This document shows positions 15,401 through 38,956 of a stretch of 64,000 nt of DNA, in pieces. Numbering within the stretch: the first letter of the stretch is position 1; every line of letters begins with the position of its first letter. Location: NCBI RefSeq assembly GCF_000003815.2, contig NC_049995.1, positions 2,433,173 through 2,497,172 on the forward strand, written 5' to 3'. Both the position numbers and the translations under genes were made by a program. The notes beneath the pieces were generated by a model. It was not told the origin of the DNA, did no database searches, and worked only from the letters and a program-made list of their open reading frames with translations. The stretch is from Branchiostoma floridae (taxonomy: Eukaryota > Chordata > Leptocardii > Amphioxiformes > Branchiostomatidae).

Positions 15401-16518
15401 CCTTGGCTGTATTTCTCTCTATACAGTTGCGTAAATCAAATCAAATCTTTATTGTTTTTGATTGACAGGTCCAGAAGGGTGGTCACCATGTACTTAGATG
15501 GGCAGCCCTACCCTGCAGTTAACGGCATTGATGTAGGGGGCGCTTCAGTGGGCCTGAACACTGATGGACTCTTCCACATAGGTAAGTGCAGTTTCATACT
15601 ACATGTATGCAGGATAGGTGTGGGTACCGTTACAGAAAATTTGTTTTTCGTTCTTTTATTGAAATTGTAAGCTCCAACACACATGAACGCCTACCGTCAT
15701 AATCTGCTCATTTTCGGACTGGTCTGATATCCGGTCCACTGATTTTATTCAGGTCCGTTTTTTCTGGACCAGTCCAACAAGAAAAAAGTTTTGTACCAGT
15801 ACCCACCCCTAATGTAGGAACTTTTAGAAAGACATCTTTTTCAAGTGATGGCCCTTCAGCACTGTATGTGCATGCAATGCCACCTATCAGAAAGAAGGGA
15901 GTACTGCAGTATCTTCTTTGTGATATTGCCAAAAGTCAAAAAGAATACACAATGTATTCAACAATCTGTATCAAGGAATATTAAATTTTCTATAAGTAAA
16001 AATTTCAATCTTTGCTTTTTGGAAGGTAAAACTAAAGGTGATGGAAGGAGAGGGATGGGCTCCACCTTCCAATATCATATCCAAGACAGTGGATTATCAA
16101 TGCACAGCTTCTAAAATTCTATGGCCTAAAAAAATGCACAACAGGACCGTTCCCCAAATCCAGAGGTGTTCATGTCGTTCCTCACTGTAAAATGTTTTCA
16201 TCTCCTATGTGTTACAGGTAATGTATAAGGACTCCACCTTCCAATATAATGCCCTAGGCACAGTAGATTATGAACACACTGCCCCTACAGCCTCAAAAAA
16301 GGCCCAAGTCTAATGTTGTTCCTGCTATAAAATTTTCATCCCAATGTGTTCCAGGTGGATTTGAGCTGGGTGCGAACGTGACGGTGTCCACCTTTGGTCT
16401 GTACACGGCCGGCCTGACCGGCTGTGTGAGGGACGTCATCCTTTACAGGGACTCGTCAGCGGTTAGTCTCGCACAGGCAGACCGTGGGAACAATGTCTAC
16501 AGCTGCGATGGGAGATGA
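283..16518 (+). CDS. EYS: Eyes-shut homolog (EYS), 3' part, 24 exons
   Basis: Secreted EGF/laminin-G matrix protein; family members act in the photoreceptor extracellular matrix. Exons: 283-465, 676-875, 1336-1421, 2630-2916, 3398-3538, 4021-4249, 4737-4820, 5167-5342, 6038-6197, 6806-6999, 7397-7570, 7818-7901, 8223-8353, 8806-8920, 9337-9499, 9971-10131, 10481-11011, 11280-11401, 11967-12111, 12759-12907, 14345-14406, 14761-14847, 15469-15581, 16355-16518. All are AG/GT bounded and phases agree at every junction, giving about 1312 residues here. Module order is EGF-LG-EGF-LG-EGF-EGF-LG-EGF-EGF-LG-EGF-EGF-LG-stop. There is no transmembrane segment, which argues against crumbs and neurexin. 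Five LG domains, a C-terminal LG, and the similarity of that last LG to the vertebrate EYS C-terminus as I know it favour EYS over perlecan or agrin. The gene starts left of the window. Most module borders are phase-1 introns, as expected from exon shuffling. Confidence 0.8.
676..2916 (+). CDS. EYS: EYS laminin-G domain 1 (exons e2-e4)
   Basis: Three exons (676-875, 1336-1421, 2630-2916). LG hallmarks include the strand motif NGTLLYAVQD, FIHLYVENGVLY, GPVYMGGVP and the closing DFQGCVSELIIN...CDV disulphide region. Phases 1-0-2-1 join exactly. Intron e3/e4 carries a 910-bp inverted-repeat transposon (1462-2371). Confidence 0.8.
1462..2371. mobile_element. 910-bp TIR element, copy 1 (Tc1/mariner-pogo/Tigger-like MITE)
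   Basis: Starts CAGTCAAACCTGT and ends with its inverted copy ACAGGTTTGACTG, flanked by TA on both sides (1460-1461, 2372-2373). GTGGCCACTATAG and GTGGCCGCTA motifs recur near both ends. There is no transposase reading frame, so it is non-autonomous. TA duplication and a CAGT start fit the Tc1/mariner superfamily, pogo/Tigger branch (inference from family knowledge). Lies in the intron before exon e4. Confidence 0.8.
3398..3538 (+). CDS. EYS: EYS exon e5: EGF-like domain 2
   Basis: A single symmetrical phase 1-1 exon: short poly-Pro linker (PTVPPPPT), then CSETRCENGGTCRD...CDCRLHFTGDRC, a complete six-cysteine EGF. The acceptor is preceded by a C-rich tract and the donor is GTGGGT. Confidence 0.8.
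4021..6141 (+). CDS. EYS: EYS laminin-G domain 2 (exons e6-e9)
   Basis: Exons 4021-4249, 4737-4820, 5167-5342 and the first part of 6038-6197. Visible LG motifs are DATILYAAEDD, EFVHLYIEDGTLWYR, GPLYLGGLP and FEGCIGALQVND, ending NVGDC. Intron e8/e9 begins with a minisatellite right after the donor. Confidence 0.8.
5353..5570. repeat. Minisatellite just inside the e8/e9 intron
   Basis: About eight degenerate units of roughly 25 bp built on GGCAGTTATTTT(C)AAAAG. The array begins about 10 bases after the e8 donor. Confidence 0.8.
5850..5965. repeat. Interspersed repeat fragment shared with 55290-55400
   Basis: Both stretches contain CACACCGGGAAG, a T-run followed by ATAAGT, TGGGTTCTTT and GTGTGGCTCT/GTTGTGGCTCT in the same order. 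Probably a SINE-type repeat; family not identified. Confidence 0.5.
6142..6999 (+). CDS. EYS: EYS EGF-like domains 3 and 4 (exons e9-e10)
   Basis: EGF3 is split by an intron: CQFIPCRNNGTCRL at the end of e9, then DADGQYFCDCPKNG...GELC in e10 (6806-6999). EGF4 (CSSNPCAHGATC...CLCPYGRGGITC) follows in e10. The intron between them holds the CCAAT-containing minisatellite (6455-6750). Confidence 0.8.
6455..6750. repeat. Minisatellite with inverted CCAAT motifs
   Basis: About nine units of roughly 32-33 bp on the theme CCTTGGTGCTGATTGGCC followed by ATCACTCATCATA. Each unit carries ATTGG, the inverted CCAAT core. A stray pair of units lies in the next intron at about 7250-7310. Confidence 0.85.
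7397..9428 (+). CDS. EYS: EYS laminin-G domain 3 (exons e11-e15)
   Basis: Exons 7397-7570, 7818-7901, 8223-8353, 8806-8920 and the start of 9337-9499. Motifs: NFFFEVRFSF, DDYLALGIENGHVVLTFDLG, GEQLFLGGYD, and GFQGCIYDMEV closing with GQC. Phases 1-1-1-0-1 all match. This LG is the most fragmented of the five. Confidence 0.75.
9429..10131 (+). CDS. EYS: EYS EGF-like domains 5 and 6 (exons e15-e16)
   Basis: EGF5 spans the intron: CALNTCHNRGTCVDMGASFR in e15 and CECQAGWKGLLC in e16 (9971-10131). EGF6 (CDTTSPCAAGASC...CDCPLGTNGTDC) ends e16 in phase 1. Confidence 0.8.
9795..9898. repeat. Short hairpin repeat (about 100 bp) in an EYS intron
   Basis: The left arm AGTGTCATCCTGGTTACTTA is matched by the right arm TAACCAGGATGACACT, with GGGCTTCC/GGAGCCC just inside. 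The loop is about 30 bp. Confidence 0.7.
10200..10375 (+). mobile_element. SINE-like repeat (tRNA-type B box)
   Basis: Contains GTGTTCAAATCCTG, resembling a pol III B box, followed by TTGGCAAAGGCACTTTACAC and CTTTCCTCACCCAGGTGTAAA. The same body recurs reverse-complemented at 60340-60575 and weakly near 3660-3760. Assignment to a tRNA-derived SINE is an inference. Confidence 0.5.
10481..11311 (+). CDS. EYS: EYS laminin-G domain 4 (exons e17-e18)
   Basis: Nearly the whole LG lies in one 531-bp exon (10481-11011), unlike the other LGs, which are split into 3-5 exons. Motifs: NGILFYAAQN, DFISLSLFDGFVEFRYNLG, DGYLRINGEEV, TDFYLGGVP, GFVGCVRRLAVN, with the closing cysteine NVGDC in e18. Confidence 0.85.
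11312..12111 (+). CDS. EYS: EYS EGF-like domains 7 and 8 (exons e18-e19)
   Basis: EGF7: CGSNVCRNNGVCQ...FSCDCVQ in e18 (to 11401), finished by PYVGETC in e19 (11967-12111), phase 0. EGF8: CANHGCRNNATC...CACGLGWEGENC. e19 ends phase 1. Confidence 0.8.
12542..12787 (+). repeat. Tandem duplication across the EYS e20 acceptor
   Basis: Two units of about 120 bp. Both run GGTTCATCACTG...GTGTATTCT...CACTGAAGTT...TTTTAG or TTTTCAG, then the exon start CCAT(C/A)ACCTTCCAGAGTGC. The downstream unit holds the true acceptor (12757-12758). The upstream unit has a decoy acceptor ending at 12636. Confidence 0.8.
12759..16518 (+). CDS. EYS: EYS laminin-G domain 5 and stop (exons e20-e24)
   Basis: Exons 12759-12907, 14345-14406, 14761-14847, 15469-15581, 16355-16518. 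Motifs: HIFYQDPDHALRN, EGLILWNGK, YMGLGVRDGKLLF, DGLWHSVIIQR, MYLDGQPY, HIGGFELG, GLTGCVRDVILYRD. It ends ...NVYSCDGR with TGA at 16516-16518. The YxDP start, the LxxNF...EGLI motif, the GGFExG motif and the NVY ending match the last LG of vertebrate EYS as I know it. The acceptors of e20 and e24 are each partly duplicated upstream. Confidence 0.8.
13219..14121. mobile_element. TIR element, copy 2 of the 1462-2371 family
   Basis: About 903 bp, same orientation and nearly identical to the copy at 1462-2371, with the same CAGTCAAACCTGT ends and TA flanks (13217-13218, 14122-14123). Small indels distinguish the copies. It sits in the EYS intron between e20 and e21. Confidence 0.8.
16055..16370 (+). 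repeat. Tandem duplication across the EYS e24 acceptor
   Basis: Two diverged units of about 150-170 bp, each starting with CTCCACCTTCCAATAT and ending AATGTGTTCCAG or TATGTGTTACAG followed by GT. The second is the true acceptor of e24; the first (ending near 16217) is a decoy. Confidence 0.7.
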
Positions 16519-17640
16519 CATTAGCATTCACAGCTGCTTTCTCTAAAATCTACGAAAAAATGACTCTAGCCTTTTTTGAGGTCGACCACTGGTATAAGAG
16601 ATCAAAAATTTTTGAATATCTGAGTAAAATTGTTTTCAAACATGTTCTGATTTCTGTTGCAATAGAAAATTGTGCTCGCCGACGGATAATAATTGCATGG
16701 ACATCTGTATATTATAGTTTCAATATACCAGTGCCCAGATACATTTTAAACTCTGTGTTCATCACTTTGGCCAAAATCTCAAAATGAAGAATCAGAGATA
16801 CCACATAAATTTTCCTACACTTAAGATTATGTACCTTTAAAAGGAAAAGGCAGTTGAATATGCCATACCGATGTAACAAAGTAATGTGAATGTATAAATT
16901 ATGCTTATTTTGTACATACATGTACAAACGTTGGCCATATATGCTTTTAAGTGTGAAAAAATCCTTTTTATACTATGCAACTTTATGCAAGTGTTGTATA
17001 AAGCACAAGTGACTTTCGACTTTATCTTAAGATTTTCGTTTTGTTTTATCTGAATCATGTATAAGCCAAGTATCTATTTCTTGCAGACAAGAGAATGATT
17101 TAGGCTAATGATCGATAATATAGAATAAGTCTTGCCATATTTTTCTTACTGAGTTTGTTAGGCCATTGATAATATGTAAGAGAGGTACTAGGTATGTTTA
17201 GATATTAAGTTTTTAAAACCATAAAATTAACCGTCCAAAAGAGGTAATTTGTCAGTATGAAAACCTATGCAGTAAAATTTTTATAACTGTTAGGTATATT
17301 TCATGTTACATGATACAATGTAGAGCTACCAACTTTTAATGTCAAAATAGCCAAATAATATAATTCACTTGATATGTTGCCTAATAAAAGTACAAATATA
17401 GCACTAAGGTAGATATGTCTGTATAGAAAGTTTTCTGATTTGTGTATTTTGATTTAGTTGAAAATCGTTGTAAATTTGTAGCGGTTTTATTTCATTGAGT
17501 GTAAATTTTCAGATTTATTATTTTGTAGAGAAGTGTTGCATAGCTAAGTAGCTGGTCTACTGACAAGTTTGTAAGTAGTTTTTGCTAACATTTCTTCATA
17601 TTTTTCTTTGATAATAAAAACCTTTTGACAGAATAAGTCG
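16519..17640 (+). other. EYS: EYS 3' UTR
   Basis: AT-rich non-coding sequence between the stop and the AATAAA signal at 17613-17618. No alternative coding exon or repeat stands out. Confidence 0.6.
17613..17618 (+). terminator. EYS poly(A) signal
   Basis: Canonical AATAAA about 1.1 kb past the stop, followed by a TG/T-rich stretch (GTCGTGTTTGG). It is the first canonical hexamer in the plausible UTR. Confidence 0.6.
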
Positions 17641-18871
17641 TGTTTGGAGTCAATGACTTTATAATAGTATTACCTTGGTGCTTGATAGATCTACAAGTGT
17701 TTTGTTTTCATAATTACTTAGTGTTTGACTACCTAGTCAATTTGTAATGTGTGCACTCTGTCCAGTGCGGTGGTTAGTACCTCTAACCCCCTCCTCTGGA
17801 CCAAGTAATGAGGATGTGAGTGTCGCTCACCTGACATGCATGTTACTGGAAGTTCAGTCAATAGGATTGGACATAAAGCCATTGTGGTCCACTGTTCTGG
17901 TCGGAAAGAGCTAAGGGAACTTCCGTAGTAAAAGGAACCTGCAACTACAGCTGTATATCTGTCTTGTCTGTTACAACTATTGGAAGAATAACTTGAAAGT
18001 TTGTCGGTGTTGGTAAAGTCATTTTTGAAGTAGTTTAACTGTAAAGTGTAATATCCAACACAAATGAAAGAATAGTTGAACTGTTCATTGAGTGAACAGA
18101 ATTTTACACTACCCGGGTCATGATTCTAAGTTAGATTACAATTGTACCTCTGGTCCATGCACCATTTTTGTACATTTGCAGCCAAATTGGCCATAGGTGA
18201 GGTGAGAACATTCGTAAATGCTCCATATTTCTCCAACCCCAAACTGTGCTTAGTTTATTACCATACATGATGGGAAATGCTAAAATTGATCACTTAAAGA
18301 TTCAACAAAGATGTTCAAGGAAACTCCTTTCTTCTTCCTTTAGACTTTCTAGTTTGTTTTTATTTCATGTCTATGGAGTCCACCACCCCACCAAAATTTC
18401 TTAGCGTTTCAATGATCAAACATGTATTTCCCGTAGACAAATTCTATAACCCTTGGAAGAAGGACACACAATCAAGCTCAGGAGCCTTAAAAAGTTTCTT
18501 TGCAGAGATCACTTTTATGAGAAGCATATCCATTCTAACCAGTGTGTACACATTTCCCTCAGGTGCATGGGTGTACGATTAAGTTCATCGTGTACAGAAA
18601 TCACCTGCAATCACTAATATCCATTTATCCCATACACTAGAAGGCAAATTATTTAAAATCATCCCAAGTGAGCAACCAATTTCTTTGTTACAATTCCTTT
18701 GGTTTTTGTTACCAAGCGATAAGCGTAGAAGTGTCTTAAATTTTCCAGGCTTGTCTCCCAGTTACTGGCCTTATCTTAAATTTTGCGGACAAATTCTGAC
18801 ATGTTTGCCCAATTCTGTAGCTCTGTAGTCTGGAAGAACCAGATAAAGAAGCTATGTAAATTGTTCAGTGT
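17641..18871. other. Intergenic region between EYS and 14-3-3 (tail-to-tail)
   Basis: No convincing exon, RNA gene or recognisable transposon. It separates two convergent 3' ends. Confidence 0.5.
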
Positions 18872-19968
18872 TTTATTCTAAAATAACAAATGCCAAAGGG
18901 AAGCAGTTTACGGTTAAAATACATATTTGCGTAGCTATTGTCTGTGGTTAAGACTTGTCTCCTAACACCTGAGAGGAAACGTATACACACATTATACATT
19001 AGATGGAATCACACGAAGCCAGGCTGAGGGATACATTCAGTGATATCTCTTTACTTCTACTTCACAGTACAAGGCCAGTTATAAAATGGGAAGGCATGCA
19101 AGCAGGAAAGTAGTGAAAACAAAGATCAACCGTTCTGCAATGGTCCTTGGTACTTTTGCATTTCATGTAATGTATACTCTTTTTTTTGGTTGGATTTTAT
19201 TTTTATTTGATAATCTAATTGTCACAGCAACCTCACAACACAGCGAATAGTGGCGGTGTTGGCTGAGTGCAGAAGCGAGGAGAGAGGTTCCATCGGGAAA
19301 TGCGGATCCATTGCGCAACAAGTCTACTACAACAATCAAAACCAACAAATTAAAGTGACTCGACTCTACCACCTTGCTTAGGTGAGCGGCTTACATTACG
19401 CACCGCACCCCCGCCCAAATACCGAGAATGAAAAAAGAAAAACGACGTATCCTTCCATTCCGGCAAAGGAAATACATACATCCAAGTACTTACTTACTAA
19501 CTTCTCTTTTTTTTTTCAAGACATTTTTTTTTTGGCTACGACAGTTTCATTTAACATTTTTCTTCCTGTTGCAAATCTACGTCTACATTCCCTTGCAAAG
19601 CACAACTGATACCTTTGTAATTCCCCCATAGACAACGGACTCACAATCGGTTAAGTAACCAACAAACATAGAGCAACCTAATCAAATAGTTTCGCAAATA
19701 CTCGGCACAATGACAATTAGTTTATACCCCTTTCACCCCCCTTACACCGGAATATGGTAACCATGAACGACTACTATTTATTCTTCTTCACTTGGCCAAG
19801 CCACGACTAGAGTCAATGCTACTACTGCTACTACTCACACAATGGGGATGGTGTTTTTTTCATGAAAAAAATGACGTTCTTAATGTTTTTATTGTTCAAT
19901 TTTAGCTAGGGTGGAATTCTCAAGATAATATACTAGTGGTAGGTGCTGACGTTTCTCGGAGGGGACCT
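18872..19968 (-). other. 14-3-3 3' UTR and poly(A) signal
   Basis: AATAAA on the minus strand lies at 18872-18877, giving a UTR of about 1.1 kb. No competing gene was found here. Confidence 0.55.
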
Positions 19969-33268
<13,300 letters not shown>

Positions 33269-33952
33269 GGTCTGCTAGGTGGATATTTTATAAGTGGAGG
33301 AGAGAATTTGACGGAGAAAATTGGGCCCAAAAAGGTCGAAAACCGTTGGAACCAAAATCCAACAAATTCTTCCTCGATCAGGAGAAATGGCGGACTACTC
33401 TGGACTGAGTACGCTCAATTAAACATCGGTATCTCTCCGCCGATGTCACTTTATCCAATATTTATAATCTTTTCCTACAGCATATTATATATCATTTCAT
33501 AACTTGCTTAATAAAAGTCTTTTTACGAAATATGTGTAAACACTTAAATGAATTTGGGCGAATTAAGAGAAATTCGGACTATAGTGCCACAGCGGAAGCG
33601 TATTTGATTACTGGTGGCGGTGATGTGGCGAAGATTCCGAAGAGCGGAGTACGGGGATTCCCACCGGCCTTCGCAGGGGTCAGGATGACGTCAGCGTTGC
33701 CATGGAAATTTATTGGTTCCGAGGAAGGAATGATGTCATACTTGTTTACGACCAACATAAAAACACATTTCCTATATATATTAAACCCGTATATCCACTT
33801 TCAGAAAATATAAAGAGACATTTCGTATGGTTTAGGAGTACAAAAAATATCTAACATCATTTTGAAAATTTTCGTGACGTAATTTGACCTCTAACACAAG
33901 ATGACCCGCAGGTCATCGCGCATGACAAACTAGTGCAAGAAATTTTGCAATC
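33269..33952. promoter_or_regulatory. Shared divergent promoter region of 14-3-3 and MRTO4
   Basis: 684 bp separate the two start codons of head-to-head genes. The block is richer in CpG than its surroundings. No TSS can be placed from sequence; on the minus strand TATAAAAT lies only about 20 bp before the 14-3-3 ATG. Confidence 0.5.
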
Positions 33953-36900
33953 ATGCCGAAGTCGAAACGTGATAAGAAAAGTAAGTTTTTGCAAGCTATA
34001 TTGACATTCTATGGTCGATTTTCCTTTTTTTCAATACACTGTTATGATTTTTAATATTTGTGACTGTTGTTTGCAGTTTCGTTGACATCTACGCGGAAGA
34101 AAGGTCTGGAATTGAAGAGGAATTTGGTCGATCAGGTACGTGTTGCTACACGTGTGTGGGCAGACTTTCGAAACAACGAAGTTTATTGGTTTATAAAATT
34201 ACTTTCTCTGCCGTTAGATGGTTGGTTTGTGAATTTGGTAACAAGGAAAAACATGGGTACGGTTCTCTGGTAGACTTGTGTATGTGGTTGGGTATGTACC
34301 CAAAATTATGAAGAGGAAATTTATATCTGTATTAGATTTTAGGACCCCTAACGGTTACTTTTGGAAGTGCAGGTGTTTTTCAACGTGATTCATATAAATT
34401 CCGCGTAGTATTTTGTCAGGAGCACTTTTTGATCTTATGCCATATGGAGCATTGTGTGTCATGGGGCATATATTATATCAATTTAACTGTTACGTAGGTG
34501 TATTAAGAAGACTTTTTCAGAAATATGCTTAATTAACTCACATCATGATGTACACTTGAATAACCTTATTGTGTCGCTTATCACACAAAGGCAACTAGTA
34601 CTATATGGTAGCATATGGTAAGACTGTAAGTTACATGTATTTAATCTGTCATACCATCTCATCACACTGATAACTGCCAATAAATTATTTGCTGACGTCA
34701 CATATCAGCAAGATCACGTGTTAATATGATCACATGCATGTATAACCCTCCCGAGTTTTCATTCTAAAGTGATTGGTCATCAGTATTGAACCTGAAGAAG
34801 GCGACAGTGGTCGTTGAAAATTTGAATTTGATCCGTGTATACCTTAGTGTTTGAAGAAAGTTTAGCATTGTACTAAAATTATTTGATACAGTGGAAGCCG
34901 CTTAATTGCACACCCAATTTGCCAGCGAATTTCGTGCAATTATCCGGCGTGTGCGATAATGCGGAGTTGGTCATTTGGACCGCATCACCACGGGCGGAGA
35001 GACCAAGAGGTGGTATGGGAGGTAGTACAACGCACAGTTTATTTACGTGTTACAGTAGTGCTGTACCTGTTGTGCTCCGGACGTCATATACATGTCTTCA
35101 CGAAACATCGTACTGCAATGCATTTGAAATCGAAACTAAAAGTAAGTTACTGTATACGTTATGTAGCTTCCTGATCACGAAACTAAAGCACTGCACCGCC
35201 GAAGGCGAGTGTTATGTCCGTCTGTAGGTCCCGAGTCGCTGTGTTGTTTCCAACTGGCTGCCAAGAACATAAAACCACTGCATAAGTATTTCTCCGCGAC
35301 CCTAATTACGTAATTAGACAATGGACAGATAGAGAACATTTGTTATTGAGTATGTCATATATAGCAAGTTGTCTGCCAAATCGTAATGCCGGCTTTGACG
35401 ACCTTTAGCGGGCGGGCGTCTCTTCATGGTGCCGACCCCACAATTCTTTTGATCCCAATAACAATTTCATACATGTTGTCAGTATAGCGACTTCACAAAG
35501 GCCGTTATCGGCTTATTTGTACCGTGTCTGACGATTTTTAGCACGCATTTTCAGTCAAATTGTCGACGATGTTTGACAAATTTTCGTGCAATTATCCGGC
35601 GTTGGTGATTTTTTGTCGTGCAGATAAGCGAAGTCACCTTCAATGGAGTGAATGGGAGACGGTTTGGGATTTGGGGATTCCGTGCAATTACCTGAAGTGT
35701 GCGTTTATCCGAGGTGCAATTAACTGGCTTCCACTGTACTAGTAGTAGAATCTTCCAGTGCCTTACGCTTATCCTAGTTTTATGCAAGTGTCTTAAAAAC
35801 CCAGTGTAAAACCCATGGTCCTCTGGTCTCCACTGTCATTGAGGTAAAAGCAAATTATATTCAATCCATCCATCAATCAATTTATATTCCAATCAACCTT
35901 GCAACTTACAAGTGCAGTACTGAATCATCCTGATATCTTTAGTGAAAATCATGAAACCTGCCAACAATTCTGATACTGATAGTTGTCTTTGTGTTTTTAT
36001 ACATATTGTTGTAGCGTTTCACTCGTACTATAGTATATACTAGTCCTAGGGAGATATGGCCACCAAGAAAAGTGATTATAATTTTATATTCCTTGCCCAA
36101 ATGCCTGGGGAATACCAGGCCATACGGCCCAAATCAAATGACTGATTCTCCTTAGCTTGGTACATATTGATTATATATTTGCAGAGAATTCTCAGTAATT
36201 CTGATTCATACCTCTTTTCATCAAAGAAAATGCCTCTAGAATTGGACACAGAATTCTTCTGCCATCCCACTAAATACTAATTCATTTTTTTTTTTAAATT
36301 TTGCATTAATAAGATTTTATGTATTGGTAAATGGATTGAAAGAAGCCTAACGACGTGCCTGAAAGAATGTCAAAGTCACTTTTAAGGTTAGCACAAAATG
36401 GCGTCATTCCGAATAAGAAGTGGCCTTCCAATCCATGTATAAATGTGACACCATGCTTTTAAGGTTGTACTGATTGCGAAAGGGAAAGTACAGGCATTCT
36501 GCTTTCACTTGTCAACCTTGCTTGACACCCCAAATATATTGCATCATTTATTGTTTCCTTCATGTATAAAAATAAAAACAACTTATTGTCCATGTGTATG
36601 CTGAAAACAGTTCAATCTACTTGTATTTTTGTTGTTGAAAATTCAAATTGTCTGATGTTTTGGTGTTTTTTTTACGGTATTTGCTCAATCAATGGGCTCT
36701 TTTTTGAGAGAAATGTTGGTATCCACACTCACCTTTACTCGTATTCTCCGAATCCTTCGCGGCTTTAGTTCGGTACTGGAATAGTCGCTACCGTATGTCA
36801 CATCGGACACGCAGCCGCAAAGCTCCGCCATTTGCCAGTGTGTGTGTTTCCTTGCTCGTTTCTTAGTCTCGTCTGGTTTGGCTTTATTGTGTGGCGCATA

Positions 36901-38910
36901 TCCCACCCTGATATGTATACTGTATATGGTATTGGTGACCCGCGTATGGTACGATATCAATGGTGGTATTCTGTATCAGATAGGAAGTTCGGAAATAAAA
37001 GGATATAGAGTCTTAGCTTGTTTGATATGATATTTCATTCTAAGATAGTACATACAACTTGACCATTCCTTTCAAAATAGCTTTATATCTGAATAAAGTC
37101 AAAGTCAAACATTGTTAAGTGTTAATGGCTATTCCATTTGGGTGGGGGAGGGGACATTTTGTTATTTCTCCTCCCTGTCAATTGCTAATAATTTTTTTTT
37201 CTAACAACATCAAAGAAATAGGGTTTTTTTTAACAACATCAAAAGAATATCTACCTTTGCATGTAATGACCAGGTCTCCTACTCCCAAAGTTAAGAAAAG
37301 ACTTCCACGTTAAAGATGAAGAAATGGTGCTATCAAGGCCTCCCGTGTAAAGTGTATGAAGCTAGTTCACCATTATCCGAGACGTAACCTGTAGCCATTC
37401 TTTTTCAAACGTGGTATTTAGGGATAGTCGTTACAAGCTGCAATATCCTAAAAATACTGTTGCAGATTGAAACCACCTTCCGTTTACTTGACATCCCTAA
37501 ATACCTAGTTTTTAAATACAATGGATATAAGTTACTCCAGGGATAAAGGTGAACGAGCATTGTACCTCTGGGATTACTAATCCTGCATTAGTAGGTACAG
37601 TTTTAAGGTCCCTGGCATCACATGTTTGAAACTGAATATCAGTATTCTTTGTTTCGTAAGTCTTGATACTTTGAGACTTCATTTGAAAATCCATTCATGA
37701 CGTGCCCTATTATTATTGTTATTTTCATTTCACTGATTACAGACAGTGGATCCTATATGAATCGTTTGAATAGACATACATTTTGTACATGTCCAGTAGA
37801 AAGATTGCTTTAACTTCTATTATTGAATCCTAGATCTCTCTCTATGTTACGTGTAAGAATACGTATTGGTATGCACTGCGAATGTCAAGAAAGCCATTAG
37901 GTATTGAGTTATGGACATCATGCTGCATACCTACACTTGAGAGGAGACCTTGACCTAAATACTGGATACCTCCAACCATTATTTCTTAACATGGGGGGGC
38001 GTGGCCTGGGTTATAAGAACTATGCATGATCCCAGCTGTCTATTAAGATAAGCGGTTTAACCAATGAATAGGAGAGGGGCTAGATGTTAATTAGTACTCT
38101 CCAAGAAGCGGTTAAACTCTTAGCCATTTTTTTGTGCATTTTTAACAGGCTTTCTAGTTTTAAGTTTTTAATTTGTGGATGGCAGCAAAAAAGAAAACCT
38201 GACTGACGAAAAAGAAAGCCTGATAAAAATGCCTAAAAAGACTTCTAAAACAAGCATGAGGCTAACCACAATTTAACCAATAAGTAAGAGAGGGACTGGA
38301 TGTTAATTAGTACTAGTACTCTTGGTTCCGGCTTTTTTCAGCATTTTTGACAGGCTGTCTATTTTGTCAGGGTTTTCTTCGTGGATGGTAGCAAAGAAGA
38401 ATACCTGAGTGACAAACTAGATAGCCTGATATGAATGCCTAAAAGATGTCCAAAACAAGCCCAAGCCTAACCTCTGTTTGGAGAGTTATTTGATTAGATC
38501 ACTGGCAGGTTTTTGTTAAATACATCCTGGCATTTTGAAACAGGTGGGCGGGCGGTGTGGATCAGTTTAATATGGTATTTAACCACTGAGCATGGCAGAA
38601 ATTTATTGTGTCAAAGGCACTGTAGTTAGAATAGATGAGTTAAAATATCATATTGTAGATTTGGACATTGTCACAACATTCCAGTTTGCAATCAGGAATG
38701 GCAGACCTCACCCCTTTACCCAATGCTGTAGCATGTATATTTGGGAGCAGGCAAAATAGAAGCAGTAGGGATTTTATTGTAACACTTCATTGAGTGTGTT
38801 TAAAATTGCAGCGGAAACACACACATTATATGCATAAAGGACACGCACACACATAGACATGGCCACACATCCACACACACACATCTGCACACACACACAC
38901 ACAGTGACAC

Positions 38911-38956
<46 letters not shown>

